A stretch of 64,000 nt of DNA from Streptococcus anginosus (GTDB taxonomy: Bacteria > Bacillota > Bacilli > Lactobacillales > Streptococcaceae). Below the pieces are notes generated by a model. The model saw nothing but the letters and a program-made list of their open reading frames with translations, did no database searches and was not told the origin of the DNA. The position numbers and the translations under genes are program-made. Shown piece after piece: positions 16,762 to 26,033 of the stretch. Numbering within the stretch: the stretch's first letter is position 1; the number at the start of each line of letters is the position of its first letter. Location: assembly GCF_900636475.1 (NCBI RefSeq), contig NZ_LR134283.1:930001-994000 (forward strand). Reading direction: 5' to 3'.

Positions 16762-18312
16762 ATGCTGAAACGATTTATTTCAAAAAAACTACTAGCGATT
16801 TACTTTCTGTTTATCGTGCTGACATGGATTGATTCAGTTTTAAACCCAACGCTCGTTCGGATGATTATTGATAGTTTTCAAGCGAAAAATTTAAAAATTC
16901 TCTGGCAAATCTTGATGTTGGGAATTCTTGGAAATATGCTGATTGTCTTAGGTTTGGCAGGCAAACGCTATTTCTATGCAAAAATCATTGCAGACTTCAA
17001 TACGAATATAAAAGGAAAGATGTTTGCTACTTTTTTGTATAAAAGTCAATTGTCAAATGAAGATATTCTTTCTGACTTGGAAAATGATGTAAAGCAAATC
17101 GAGGAAAATTATGTAGAATCCACTCTGATTATTATTGGTTCTTTGGGTTTCACCTGCGTTTCTATCATGTATGCTTTACTGACAAATTTTGGGCTAGGAG
17201 CAATTTTCATCATTTTCTATGCTATTCCAGCTCTATGTAGTGGTATTGGCTCCAAACAGCTAGACCAGCTTTCTAAGCAAAAATCAGAAGTCAATCAGAG
17301 CTACATAACCTTGCTTTCTAGCTTTATAGCAGGTGCTAGAGTTATTAAAAATTACCATAGCCAAACTTTCTTTTACACTCTTTTTCAGAAAAAACTCTTT
17401 CAAAATATTGAGCAGAATGTCCAGTTTGAAAAACAGCGAACCATTAATAACATCCTTATCAACACTATTGACGTATTTTGCTCTATTTGTCCCATTATTG
17501 TTGATGGCTTTATGACCTATTATGGCAGACTGACTCCTGCTAGCTTTGTAGCGATTTATCTTGTATCTTACAATATCGGCTATCAATTTCAAGAGCTTTC
17601 TTACTTTATCAATACTCGAAAATCCAGCAAAAATCTATGTGATAAATATCAATTTTTAGCTGAAAGAACAAAAACTAATGAAACAATCTCTTCTGAAAAT
17701 TACTTCCCAATAAAATGTGAACACATCTTTTTCAGCCATCAAGGAAACATTATTCTCTCTGACTTCTCATTTACCATAAACGCTGGCGAAAAGATTGCCA
17801 TTATCGGAGAAAGTGGTAGCGGAAAAACAACCTTGTTAAATCTCCTATTTGGCTTTTTACAGCCGGATTCTGGTCACATCACCTTTAACGGTCAAGAACT
17901 CAACCAAGAAGCGAGGCAGCAAATCGGTTCATACATTCTGCAAGAAAGTTACTACTTTGATAATTTGAGCCTCTATGAAAATATTAGCTTAGGAAAGCCT
18001 ATCAATCATGAAAAAATAGAAGATGTTCTGACAAAGGTTCGTCTGCCCTATCTGAAAGAGAAAAATGGAATCACCAATCAAGCCTTGTCTGGCGGTGAAA
18101 AACAACGCTTAGAGATTGCTAGAAGCCTCTACTATGAAAAAGATTTCATTTTGGCTGATGAAGTCAAATCCAATTTGGATAAACAAATGGCTCAAGAAAT
18201 TGAAGATGTCTTATTCTCTCTTCATCAAACCGTTATTGAAGTCATTCATCACTACTCGGATGAAACTCTTAAACGATATGACAAAGTAATCGAGTTATCA
18301 TCAAAAGAATAA
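16762..18312 (+). CDS. ABC exporter half-transporter (membrane domain fused to ATPase)
   Basis: The protein is 516 residues. The N-terminal 300 residues hold about six membrane segments; the C-terminal part is an ATPase with Walker A GESGSGKTT near 353, signature LSGGEKQRLEIARSL near 440 and Walker B DFILADEV. The Walker B core DE is present but the usual D-loop is altered (KSNLD). It is short for an exporter and may work as a homodimer. Single gene between two terminators, so the cargo cannot be inferred from context. Homologues are often annotated as multidrug or peptide exporters. Confidence 0.75.
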   Translation: MLKRFISKKLLAIYFLFIVLTWIDSVLNPTLVRMIIDSFQAKNLKILWQILMLGILGNMLIVLGLAGKRYFYAKIIADFNTNIKGKMFATFLYKSQLSNEDILSDLENDVKQIEENYVESTLIIIGSLGFTCVSIMYALLTNFGLGAIFIIFYAIPALCSGIGSKQLDQLSKQKSEVNQSYITLLSSFIAGARVIKNYHSQTFFYTLFQKKLFQNIEQNVQFEKQRTINNILINTIDVFCSICPIIVDGFMTYYGRLTPASFVAIYLVSYNIGYQFQELSYFINTRKSSKNLCDKYQFLAERTKTNETISSENYFPIKCEHIFFSHQGNIILSDFSFTINAGEKIAIIGESGSGKTTLLNLLFGFLQPDSGHITFNGQELNQEARQQIGSYILQESYYFDNLSLYENISLGKPINHEKIEDVLTKVRLPYLKEKNGITNQALSGGEKQRLEIARSLYYEKDFILADEVKSNLDKQMAQEIEDVLFSLHQTVIEVIHHYSDETLKRYDKVIELSSKE

Positions 18313-18515
18313 GAATAGTCGTAAAATTGATATGTTTCATCTGAGCTTGACAAGCCTTTAAAGTAAGTACAATCTCCGTCACTTTGCAATCGGTATCACG
18401 ATGAAGCCGATAAGCCCTGACCTTACTTGCTTTTAGAAGAAATACGATTTCTTCTACTCGTCGATACAAACATGCTCCTAAATCACTATAAATTTCTTTC
18501 TAGGTCGGCACAAGC
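18313..18515. other. Intergenic stretch without a convincing gene
   Basis: A 66-codon minus-strand frame (start 18469) overlaps the end of the ABC gene and has no ribosome binding site. It reads like a chance translation of an intergenic remnant. No tRNA or clear repeat is seen. Confidence 0.5.
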
Positions 18516-18552
18516 AAAAAAGGCCAGTATAAATATCCTGACCTTTTTTAAC
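18516..18552. terminator. Bidirectional terminator
   Basis: AAAAAAGG-C-CAG and CTG-A-CCTTTTTT pair around a loop. Runs of A and T on either side serve the ABC gene on + and the TPM-domain gene on -. Confidence 0.8.
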
Positions 18553-18568
18553 TTCCACTATTATCCAT

Positions 18569-19747
18569 CTAAAAACTTCCGCCACTGCCCCCGTGACTTC
18601 TGTCTGATGAAGATGTATGTGTGCTACTACCCCCAGAATCACTGGAGCTGCTAGGCTCCGGTTTTGCTTTCTTATCTACATTTGAGTAGAGGAAGAATTC
18701 TTGAGCATTGGTAATCTGGAGACTATTTTTCTTGATGTAATCAGTGGCTCCGGTTTGATGATAGACAGATTTGAGCTGACCTTTCATTCCTGTTACGATG
18801 AGAAAGGCGAGACCAAAGCCAATAGCCAATGCTCCAGGAATCCAGTACCAACTTAAAGGCTCCTTAGGGAGATTTTTTACATCATAAGGCTGCCCTTTTC
18901 GTGCTTGAGTGAGGAATTCATCACACTGCTCAGCGTAGGTTGTAAAAGCAGCATTGTAGTCACCATCTTTTAAATCAGGCAAGAACTGCTTTGATAGGTA
19001 GTCTAAGCCAGCATTGGTAAAAGCAGTGATGCCGTAGCCTGTCGTTGAAATATGCCACTTCCGTTCTGCCATACTGATTAAGAAAAGCACCCCATCATGA
19101 TTTTTTCCTTGACCGTAGCCATTGTAGTCGAAGTAGTCATCTGCGAAGTCTTGAGCACTTTTTCCTTCCAGACTTTTAACGGTCACGACAACGACATCGC
19201 ATTTTTGGCGCTGACTAATGTCTTGGAGCTTTGCTAGTAAGACTTTTTCTTGATCCGGCTTCAGCAAGTCCGCTTCATCTACCAGTAATGGATTGGCCGA
19301 TGCATTGAGCAATTTGGTTACTTTATTGAGATAATACCGAACACCGCTATAAATATTTTTCCCACTCTCAAAAGCTTTCCAAAGTATGTCGTCACTCTTT
19401 GCTCCTAGCTTTTCTTTAGCGTTTCCGGCATAATATAGAATCCATTCATTTTTTTCTTTATCAACAGCAAGGAGAATACCTTCAGCTGTGCCTGCAGATT
19501 CTTGATAAACCTTTTCAGCATAAGACAAAATACCATCTTCACCTACTGATTTTGCTGCCAAAAAGTAAACTTTAAAATGATATTGTTCTTCAATAGCTTT
19601 AGCCGCTTTGTTAATCTCTGTTATTTCCTTGCTTGAAAAGGCTGAGACTTCATCACGAATATAGCTGGTTTCTTCTGCACAGACAGTCCCAATCATGAGA
19701 AAGGAGAGAAAAAGAGTTGTCAGTAATGTTATGAATTTCTTCAACAT
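18569..19747 (-). CDS. TPM-domain membrane protein (YdjH/YgcG-like)
   Basis: The protein is 392 residues. A signal peptide (MLKKFITLLTTLFLSFLMIG, cut near VCAEE) is followed by two TPM-like domains: a degenerate one about 30-120 and a fuller one about 140-285 with NHDGVLFLISMAERKWHIST. A membrane segment follows (WYWIPGALAIGFGLAFLIV), then a Ser/Gly/His-rich tail ending GGSGGSF. In Bacillus subtilis the YdjG-YdjH pair anchors a membrane-stress complex with PspA. Start ATG 19747 is chosen because the signal peptide begins there; the longer frame overlaps the upstream gene. Last gene of the three-gene set. Confidence 0.8.
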   Translation of the reverse strand: MLKKFITLLTTLFLSFLMIGTVCAEETSYIRDEVSAFSSKEITEINKAAKAIEEQYHFKVYFLAAKSVGEDGILSYAEKVYQESAGTAEGILLAVDKEKNEWILYYAGNAKEKLGAKSDDILWKAFESGKNIYSGVRYYLNKVTKLLNASANPLLVDEADLLKPDQEKVLLAKLQDISQRQKCDVVVVTVKSLEGKSAQDFADDYFDYNGYGQGKNHDGVLFLISMAERKWHISTTGYGITAFTNAGLDYLSKQFLPDLKDGDYNAAFTTYAEQCDEFLTQARKGQPYDVKNLPKEPLSWYWIPGALAIGFGLAFLIVTGMKGQLKSVYHQTGATDYIKKNSLQITNAQEFFLYSNVDKKAKPEPSSSSDSGGSSTHTSSSDRSHGGSGGSF

Positions 19748-19764
19748 AATCTCATCCTCCCTTC

Positions 19765-20850
19765 TTACAGTAAGTGAATCATCCATACAGCCGCATAACT
19801 AACTAAACTTGCCGCCACGCCCAGTCCAATTAGCCAACGTCTATAAGCTTGCTTGTCTAAGGGCAAATCTCCGACGAATTTACCAGTCTGACCATTCATC
19901 GCAAAGACAAACTTTTTGCCCCTCCAAGTCGTATTTAAGAGCCAAACTGGATAGAGAACATACTTAGTTGAACCATTTATCAAGCGAATATTCGAAGATT
20001 CTGGGGTAACGGTAGAAAACCCCGTAACTGTATCTTCAAAAGCTTCCTCCGTGCTTTGCTTGACACGGCTGTTAGCATGAGTAATGCTCTCCTCGGCTCC
20101 GACATCATATTTATCTGCTAGGTATCCTGCTAGGTAAGCTGTCTGAAAATCAACAGCTTCTGAAAAATCAAAGGGTTCAATGGATTCCATTAATTGATCA
20201 TCCAATTTACTTGAACCGTCTACCGGGATATGTTCAAACGCTAACTGACCGGAACGAATAACTGAAAAATAGCTTGTTTCGGTATAGTCATACTCACTAT
20301 CACTCCATGTTCTAATCCTGCTTGCTTTATAATGAACATCCGCATCTGCTTCTGTGTCAAAAAGCCAGAACGGAACATAAACCCCCTTTACTTCATCAAT
20401 ATGATTTTGGTCTTTAAAAACTTTTGGCAAGAGGCGTTTCCCCATGAGATGCTTGTTCAGATTCGCCTTTGCTGCCTTTTTATCTAATTTGAATGGAATC
20501 ACATAATCTGGCTTTAAATCACCAGCAAAGCGTCCCATCATAACAACAGGATTATCGCAGAATGGACACGAAGTGGCTGCTGTTGACTCGTCAGCAACAA
20601 TTTCACCACCACAAGATTTACAGACATAAACTGATAGCTGATCAATCTCGCCCGTATCCCATTCACCACCAGCCTGCGTACTCCAGGTCATATTTTCATC
20701 AGTCTGGGTTTTTAATTGTTCATCCAATTTCTTCAAACTTGACATATCCAATTCGGAATCACAATAAGGACACTTCATTTTCTGGATTGAACTATTAAAT
20801 TCAAGAGCACCGCCACAATTTGGACATTTATATTCTTGTAAATCAGCCAT
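19765..20850 (-). CDS. Zinc-ribbon membrane protein (YdjG-like, TFIIB-type)
   Basis: The protein is 361 residues. Two zinc ribbons lie at the N-terminus: CPNCGGALEF with CPYCDSEL (about 9-34), and CKSCGGEI with CPFCDNPV (about 77-101). A central soluble domain follows, and a C-terminal membrane segment (WLIGLGVAASLVSYAAVWMI). The B. subtilis counterpart YdjG acts with YdjH at the membrane. It follows the SPFH gene and precedes the TPM gene with short gaps, so the three are one operon. Confidence 0.8.
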   Translation of the reverse strand: MADLQEYKCPNCGGALEFNSSIQKMKCPYCDSELDMSSLKKLDEQLKTQTDENMTWSTQAGGEWDTGEIDQLSVYVCKSCGGEIVADESTAATSCPFCDNPVVMMGRFAGDLKPDYVIPFKLDKKAAKANLNKHLMGKRLLPKVFKDQNHIDEVKGVYVPFWLFDTEADADVHYKASRIRTWSDSEYDYTETSYFSVIRSGQLAFEHIPVDGSSKLDDQLMESIEPFDFSEAVDFQTAYLAGYLADKYDVGAEESITHANSRVKQSTEEAFEDTVTGFSTVTPESSNIRLINGSTKYVLYPVWLLNTTWRGKKFVFAMNGQTGKFVGDLPLDKQAYRRWLIGLGVAASLVSYAAVWMIHLL

Positions 20851-20900
20851 GATGACCTCCTTTCTACTGTCATCGAGCTATGAGATAGTTAGAAAAGCTT

Positions 20901-22235
20901 CTAAACAAGGTCATTTTCATCAAATACATTGCCACATTCAGGGCAGAATTTAGGTGGATTATAAGCATCTTCTGGTTGCCAGCCACAATTGCTGCAACGG
21001 TATTGACGTTGGGGTTCTGGCTTAGGTTTTCCACAGTTTGAACAGAATTTACCATTATTGACAGTCCCACAAGTACAAGTCCAGCTGTCACTCACAGGTT
21101 TTGGTGAACCGCATTCAGGACAGAATTTACCTGAAGCTTCATGTCCATTTGGACAAGTCCATTTATCTGCAGTAGTTTGGGTTTGAGAGGTTGCACTCGC
21201 TGTTTGCGTTTGCTGACTAGCTGCTTGCTCTTGTCCCATCGCAAAAAGATTTTGAGCATTCATGCCGCCTGCGCCCGCTGCCATTCCTACTCCCATAAAG
21301 CCAGTCATCGCACCGCCTGGATTTTCAGCCGCTGCTTTCATAGCATCTGCCTGTGCACCGACTAAGGTAGCCGCTGCCATGGTTGGGTCCTTCATAATAG
21401 CCACACGTTGAGCCTGCTTAATCATTTCAGCATCTTCGTCTGGAAGAGTTACTGAACCAAGAGCTACACTGATGACTTTCAAGCCACGAAGCTCGCCCCA
21501 TTTGCTAGAGAGTGCTTCATTCATAGCATTTTCAAGTTCTGTATTGTGGCTAACGATTTGATTTGGCCGCAATTCTAGATCAGATAATGCAGCAAAAGCT
21601 GGTTGGAGGGCACTGATAAATTCGGTTTTTAGCTGTGATTCTAATTCTTCACGTAAATATTCTTTTTCGACATTGCCACAGACATTGGTATAGAAAAGAA
21701 GTGGGTCTGCAATCTTATAAGAATAAACACCAGAGCAACGGACAGAAACATCCACATCTAAGCCGATTTTTGAGTCCACTACACGAAACGGAATCGGATT
21801 TGGTGTGCCAAACTTATTATCAATCAGCTCTTTGGTATTGAAATAGTAAACACGCTGATCTTTGCCTGTATCACCACCATAAGTGAACCGTTTTCCGATT
21901 TGTTTAAAAGTTTCCTTAATGGAATTGCCTAAATTACCTGTAAAAATACTCGGCTCGCTAGACGTGTCATAAGTGAATTGACCAGGCTCGGCACAGACTT
22001 CAACAATTTTTCCTTGCTCAACAATCATCATACACTGACCGTCTGCAACTGCAATTCCAGAACCATTTGAAATAATGTTGTCACTGCCCTTCGTATTGGA
22101 TGAACGTCCAGATACTTGTTTTTGTCCTTTGACCACCATGACGGACTTGTCCATGGCATCACAATAAAAGAATTCTTTCCATTGGTCAGCCAATACGCCA
22201 CCTACGGCACCAATTCCTGCTTTAATGAGTCCCAT
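20901..22235 (-). CDS. SPFH-domain protein with C-terminal zinc ribbons (YdjI-like)
   Basis: The protein is 444 residues from ATG 22235 (MGLIKAGIGAVGG) with AAAGGAGA upstream; the longer frame is untranslatable leader. An SPFH/stomatin-like domain occupies about residues 30-320. It is followed by an Ala/Gly/Gln-rich linker and three zinc ribbons (CPNGHEASGKFCPECG, CTCGTVNNGKFCSNCG and CSNCGWQ...CPECG). Such proteins form membrane-associated scaffolds. The ydjI-ydjG-ydjH order here matches a module known in bacilli beside pspA, but no PspA/LiaH gene is present. Confidence 0.8.
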   Translation of the reverse strand: MGLIKAGIGAVGGVLADQWKEFFYCDAMDKSVMVVKGQKQVSGRSSNTKGSDNIISNGSGIAVADGQCMMIVEQGKIVEVCAEPGQFTYDTSSEPSIFTGNLGNSIKETFKQIGKRFTYGGDTGKDQRVYYFNTKELIDNKFGTPNPIPFRVVDSKIGLDVDVSVRCSGVYSYKIADPLLFYTNVCGNVEKEYLREELESQLKTEFISALQPAFAALSDLELRPNQIVSHNTELENAMNEALSSKWGELRGLKVISVALGSVTLPDEDAEMIKQAQRVAIMKDPTMAAATLVGAQADAMKAAAENPGGAMTGFMGVGMAAGAGGMNAQNLFAMGQEQAASQQTQTASATSQTQTTADKWTCPNGHEASGKFCPECGSPKPVSDSWTCTCGTVNNGKFCSNCGKPKPEPQRQYRCSNCGWQPEDAYNPPKFCPECGNVFDENDLV

Positions 22236-22392
22236 AAGAATCTCCTTTCTCTCTTTAAAAAGCATGCTTCCGTTACTTTAAACTGTACTATTGAACGACA
22301 TCATCTCCTTTGTCATAAATTTGTGAATTTTTACAAAAAATTATACGCTAACTAGCAATGTTTGTCTTTTTATTGAAACATGATTAGCTGTA

Positions 22393-22406
22393 TGAAAGCG
22401 CTTTAT
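22393..22406 (-). promoter_or_regulatory. cre site in the leader of the ydjI-like operon
   Basis: TGAAAGCGCTTTAT is a near-consensus catabolite-responsive element. It lies about 10 nt downstream of a -10 box, where CcpA would block elongation or initiation. Confidence 0.7.
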
Positions 22407-22416
22407 CTCCAAAACT

Positions 22417-22444
22417 ATTTTACCATATTTTTATAAAATTGTAA
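22417..22444 (-). promoter_or_regulatory. Promoter of the ydjI-like operon
   Basis: TTACAA, 16-bp spacer, extended -10 TGGTAAAAT on the minus strand, giving a leader of about 175 nt that contains the cre site. Nothing else recognisable lies in 22236-22505. Confidence 0.55.
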
Positions 22445-22505
22445 TTATCAAAAATATGAAAGCTATTTTTGGATTTATAAAACACCACAACCTAACAGTA
22501 CAAAT

Positions 22506-22563
22506 AAAAAAACGAATAATTCCGATGTTCTGACTAACAGAATATCGAAACTGTTCGTTTTTT
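22506..22563 (-). terminator. Terminator downstream of alaS
   Basis: AAAAAACGAA...TTCGTTTTTT with an inner GATGTTCTG / AGAATATC arm forms a long interrupted stem. T runs on both strands. It lies about 90 nt after the alaS stop. Confidence 0.7.
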
Positions 22564-22653
22564 GTATGATTTTTATGCAACTCTCTTAGATTTCATTTTT
22601 TGAAATCCTTGTAGAGACAAGCACAGATCTATCTCGCTTAAAGTAATATGACA

Positions 22654-25272
22654 TTACAATTTTTCAGGAACAGCTGTAAGTAATTCTTGAATAGCTGCTT
22701 GGTTGCTTCCTCCAGCCATAGCCATGTCTGTTTTACCACCACCACGACCATTTACGATTGGAGCAAGTTCTTTGATTAAATTGCCAGCATGAATATCTTT
22801 TGTCTTGCTAGCCACAAGGACATTCACTTTCTCACCAATGGCTGCCACAAGTACAAGAACGTCTGAATAGTCTTTTTGTTTCCAAGTGTCTGCAAAAGTG
22901 CGTAGAGCACCTGCATCAGATACAGAAACTTTGCTGGCAATAAAGCTGTGTCCATTAGCTTCCTGAACATTCTTGAAGACTTCACCTGAAGCAGCGGCAG
23001 CTGCTTTTTCTTTCAGCTCAGCATTTTCTTTTTGCAATTGACGAAGTTGTTCTTGCAAGGCTTCAACTTTACGAGAAACTTCTTTCATTTGTGGAACTTT
23101 CAATGTCGTTGCAATAGCTTTCAAAGCATCTTCTTCCTCACGGTAAGCTTCAAATGCTTCTTTGCTGGTTACCGCAAGAATGCGACGAGTTCCTGAGCCA
23201 ATTCCCTCTTCTTTGATAATCTTGAAAAGACCAATTTCAGAAGTATTTTTCATGTGAGTACCGCCACACAACTCAATAGAGTAATCTCCAATTGTCACCA
23301 CACGAACTTCTTTTCCGTATTTTTCTCCAAAGAGAGCCATCGCACCCATTTCTTTAGCCGTATCAATGTCTGTTTCAATCGTTTTGATGTCAATCGCTTC
23401 CCAAATTTTTTCATTAACTTCTTGCTCAATGCGACGTAGCTCTTCTGCTGTAACTGCTTGGAAATGAGTGAAGTCAAAACGAAGAAATTCTACTTCATTG
23501 AGAGAGCCTGCTTGCGTTGCGTGTTTACCTAAAACATTGTGAAGAGCCGCATGAAGCAAGTGTGTTGCTGTGTGATTCTTCATAACACGGTGACGACGAT
23601 TGTGGTCAATTTCAAGCTTATACTCTTGGTTTAATGCGAGTGGTGCTACCACTTCTACCGTATGGAGCGGTTGTCCATTCGGCGCTTTTTGAACATCTAC
23701 GACTTGTGCAACGAGATTGCCTGCAAGGTCAAAGATTTGTCCGTGGTCTGCTACTTGTCCGCCCATTTCAGCATAAAATGGCGTTTCTGCAAAAACGAGG
23801 TAAGCTTTACCAGAAGTCACTTCTTCTACTTCTTTATCATCTGCCACAATCGCAACCAACTTCGCAGACAAAGCCTCTTTTTCATAGTTAAAGTGGCTTT
23901 CAGCTGTAATGTTTTGCAAGGTTTCATTTTGCATGCCCATAGATCCACCTTTAACAACACTAGCCCGTGCGCGTTCTTGTTGCTCTTTCATAGCAGCTTC
24001 AAAGCCTTCGCGGTCTACTGTCATACCAGCTTCTTCAGCAATTTCTTCGGTCAATTCTACTGGGAAACCATAGGTGTCGTACAGTTTAAAGACATCCGTT
24101 CCTGAAATAACAGACTGTCCTTTTTCCTTTAACTCTTCTACAATGCTTTGTGCAAAGTGTTGACCGGAATGAAGCGTGCGAGCAAAGGACTCTTCTTCAC
24201 TTTTGATGATTTTTTCGATAAAATCTTGCTTTTCAAGCACTTCTGGATAATAGCTTTCCATAATTTTTCCGACAGTTGGAACAAGTTTGTAAAGGAAAGG
24301 CTCATTGATTCCTAATTTTTGACCATGCATAGAAGCACGACGGAGCAAGCGACGCAAAACATAACCACGTCCTTCATTTCCTGGAAGCGCACCATCGCCA
24401 ATAGCAAATGACAGAGAGCGGATATGGTCTGCAATGACCTTGAAGCTCATATTGTCACCGTCTGGATTGTAAGTCTTACCGGATAACTTCTCTACTTCAC
24501 GAATAATCGGCATAAAGAGGTCTGTTTCAAAATTAGTTTTTGCCCCTTGAATAACAGCTACAAGACGCTCTAGACCTGCACCCGTATCAATATTTTTGTG
24601 AGGCAGCTCCTTGTATTCACTTCTTGGAACAGCTGGATCAGCATTGAATTGGGACAAAACAATATTCCAAATTTCAATATAACGATCATTTTCAATATCT
24701 TCTGCAAGCAAACAAATTCCTTGATGTTCAGGGTCAAATGCTTCCCCACGGTCAAAGAAGATTTCTGTATCTGGTCCAGAAGGTCCTGCACCAATTTCCC
24801 AGAAATTGTCTTCAATTGGAATCAAATGACTTGGATCGACACCAACTGAAATCCAACGATTATAAGAATCATGATCATCTGGATAGTAAGTCATGTAGAG
24901 CTTGTCTTTTGGAAAATCAAACCACTCAGGACTAGTCAGGAGCTCAAAAGCCCATTCAATCGCTTCATCACGGAAATAATCACCAATAGAAAAATTCCCC
25001 AGCATTTCAAACATGGTATGATGACGTGCTGTTTTTCCGACATTTTCAATGTCATTCGTCCGAATCGCTTTCTGCGCATTGGTAATCCGTGGATTTTCTG
25101 GAATAATGGTCCCGTCGAAATATTTCTTTAATGTTGCTACGCCAGAGTTAATCCAGAGTAGGGTCGGGTCATTGACTGGTACTAGACTAACAGACGGTTC
25201 GACAGCATGACCTTTTGAAGCCCAAAAATCTAGCCACATTTGGCGTACTTGAGCACTTGATAATTGTTTCAT
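22654..25272 (-). CDS. alaS: Alanyl-tRNA synthetase
   Basis: The protein is 872 residues, full length for a bacterial AlaRS. Class II motifs lie in the N-terminal 450 residues ([24 protein letters not shown]). The editing domain carries [11 protein letters not shown] and the zinc motif [13 protein letters not shown]. The C-terminal DHHA1 domain has [15 protein letters not shown]. It charges tRNA-Ala and clears mischarged Ser and Gly. AAGGAGA precedes the ATG. An alanine T-box lies upstream of the gene before it, so alaS is most likely the second gene of a T-box-controlled unit. Confidence 0.97.
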   Translation of the reverse strand: MKQLSSAQVRQMWLDFWASKGHAVEPSVSLVPVNDPTLLWINSGVATLKKYFDGTIIPENPRITNAQKAIRTNDIENVGKTARHHTMFEMLGNFSIGDYFRDEAIEWAFELLTSPEWFDFPKDKLYMTYYPDDHDSYNRWISVGVDPSHLIPIEDNFWEIGAGPSGPDTEIFFDRGEAFDPEHQGICLLAEDIENDRYIEIWNIVLSQFNADPAVPRSEYKELPHKNIDTGAGLERLVAVIQGAKTNFETDLFMPIIREVEKLSGKTYNPDGDNMSFKVIADHIRSLSFAIGDGALPGNEGRGYVLRRLLRRASMHGQKLGINEPFLYKLVPTVGKIMESYYPEVLEKQDFIEKIIKSEEESFARTLHSGQHFAQSIVEELKEKGQSVISGTDVFKLYDTYGFPVELTEEIAEEAGMTVDREGFEAAMKEQQERARASVVKGGSMGMQNETLQNITAESHFNYEKEALSAKLVAIVADDKEVEEVTSGKAYLVFAETPFYAEMGGQVADHGQIFDLAGNLVAQVVDVQKAPNGQPLHTVEVVAPLALNQEYKLEIDHNRRHRVMKNHTATHLLHAALHNVLGKHATQAGSLNEVEFLRFDFTHFQAVTAEELRRIEQEVNEKIWEAIDIKTIETDIDTAKEMGAMALFGEKYGKEVRVVTIGDYSIELCGGTHMKNTSEIGLFKIIKEEGIGSGTRRILAVTSKEAFEAYREEEDALKAIATTLKVPQMKEVSRKVEALQEQLRQLQKENAELKEKAAAAASGEVFKNVQEANGHSFIASKVSVSDAGALRTFADTWKQKDYSDVLVLVAAIGEKVNVLVASKTKDIHAGNLIKELAPIVNGRGGGKTDMAMAGGSNQAAIQELLTAVPEKL

Positions 25273-25326
25273 TTTCTTCTCCTTAAAACATTTCTCTAAC
25301 TGATTTTTCTATTGCCCATGTGAGTT

Positions 25327-25809
25327 TTAAGAACTACTTTCAAGAGCTTCTACATAGTCAATAGCCACACACAATGAAATCACTAAATCCGCGTAGGCAT
25401 CTTCATAAACTACAACTTGATAAGTGGACATCAGGTGCAAGAGTTCTTTTGAAATCTCTGCAATCACTTGTCCCTGCGCATCCAGCAGACGAAATTCCAA
25501 ATCCCAGATATTCCCCTCGATGCGCAGACCTAAGTTGTCAAATTCATATTTATCTCGTAAAAAGGTAAATTTTTTACGGATATAAAAACTCGAACCATTG
25601 CGCAATTGAATTTCAAATTGAGGTAAGACTGTTAGCACAGTCTTTTGAATTTGGCTGACCACTTCACCCTTGTCATCATAAATCGTAAAAGTTTTGGGAA
25701 TTTTTAAAAAGCTCCCCTCCACTTGATAATCAATGTTCCCACGATTATCTTTGATGTCAAATTTCTCACCACCAAAGCGAAATTTTTGTTTTACAAGATA
25801 GGTCTTCAT
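25327..25809 (-). CDS. LURP-one-related / YxjI-like protein
   Basis: The protein is 160 residues starting MKTYLVKQKFRFGGEKFDI. It has repeated beta strands with a DDKGEVVSQI hairpin and a C-terminal helix, typical of the YxjI/LURP-one tubby-like fold. No enzymatic motif is visible and function is unknown. ATG 25809 lies 14 nt after the T-box terminator; the longer frame translates the T-box itself and was rejected. Its position between the T-box and alaS, 54 nt before alaS, means both should respond to uncharged tRNA-Ala. Confidence 0.7.
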   Translation of the reverse strand: MKTYLVKQKFRFGGEKFDIKDNRGNIDYQVEGSFLKIPKTFTIYDDKGEVVSQIQKTVLTVLPQFEIQLRNGSSFYIRKKFTFLRDKYEFDNLGLRIEGNIWDLEFRLLDAQGQVIAEISKELLHLMSTYQVVVYEDAYADLVISLCVAIDYVEALESSS

Positions 25810-25822
25810 AACGGTTCCTCGC

Positions 25823-25996
25823 AAAAAGACAAGTCCACTAGACGAAGGGCGAAAAACCGCGGTACCACCTTCATTCAATGAACTTGTCATTCTCATTATG
25901 TATGCAATTTTTTCTTTGAGTAGCATGATTTTCGTTCTTACATGGCTTGCAGCACCGCCAATTCTCTGGGCTAAGAGGTCAAAAATCAATTCTCAA
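25823..25996 (-). promoter_or_regulatory. T-box riboswitch, alanine (GCU specifier)
   Basis: Stem I is closed by TTGAG / CTCAA and TGATTTT / AAAATCA, leaving the 3-prime internal loop TGCTA, which displays the Ala codon GCU. The T-box core GGTGGTACCGCGG is at 25857-25867 and just beyond. The antiterminator pairs GAAGG with CCTTC and GCG with CGC. The competing terminator pairs GACAAGT with ACTTGTC plus GAAGG with CCTTC and ends in TTTTT (25823-25888). Uncharged tRNA-Ala should turn the downstream genes on. Confidence 0.92.
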
Positions 25997-26003
25997 TAGT
26001 CCT

Positions 26004-26032
26004 ATTATACTCACTTATGAGCTTTTCGTCAA
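26004..26032 (-). promoter_or_regulatory. Promoter of the T-box / alaS unit
   Basis: TTGACG, 17-bp spacer, TATAAT on the minus strand, starting transcription just before stem I of the T-box. The -35 ends next to the prsA stop codon. Confidence 0.85.
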
Positions 26033-26033
26033 C

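Noticed and set aside
18269..18469. 66-codon minus-strand frame after the ABC gene
   Set aside because: Overlaps the ABC gene, no ribosome binding site, and not clearly related to any transposase or other family.
23254..24935. Long + strand frames inside alaS (up to 147 codons)
   Set aside because: Antisense shadows; composition odd and no start signals.
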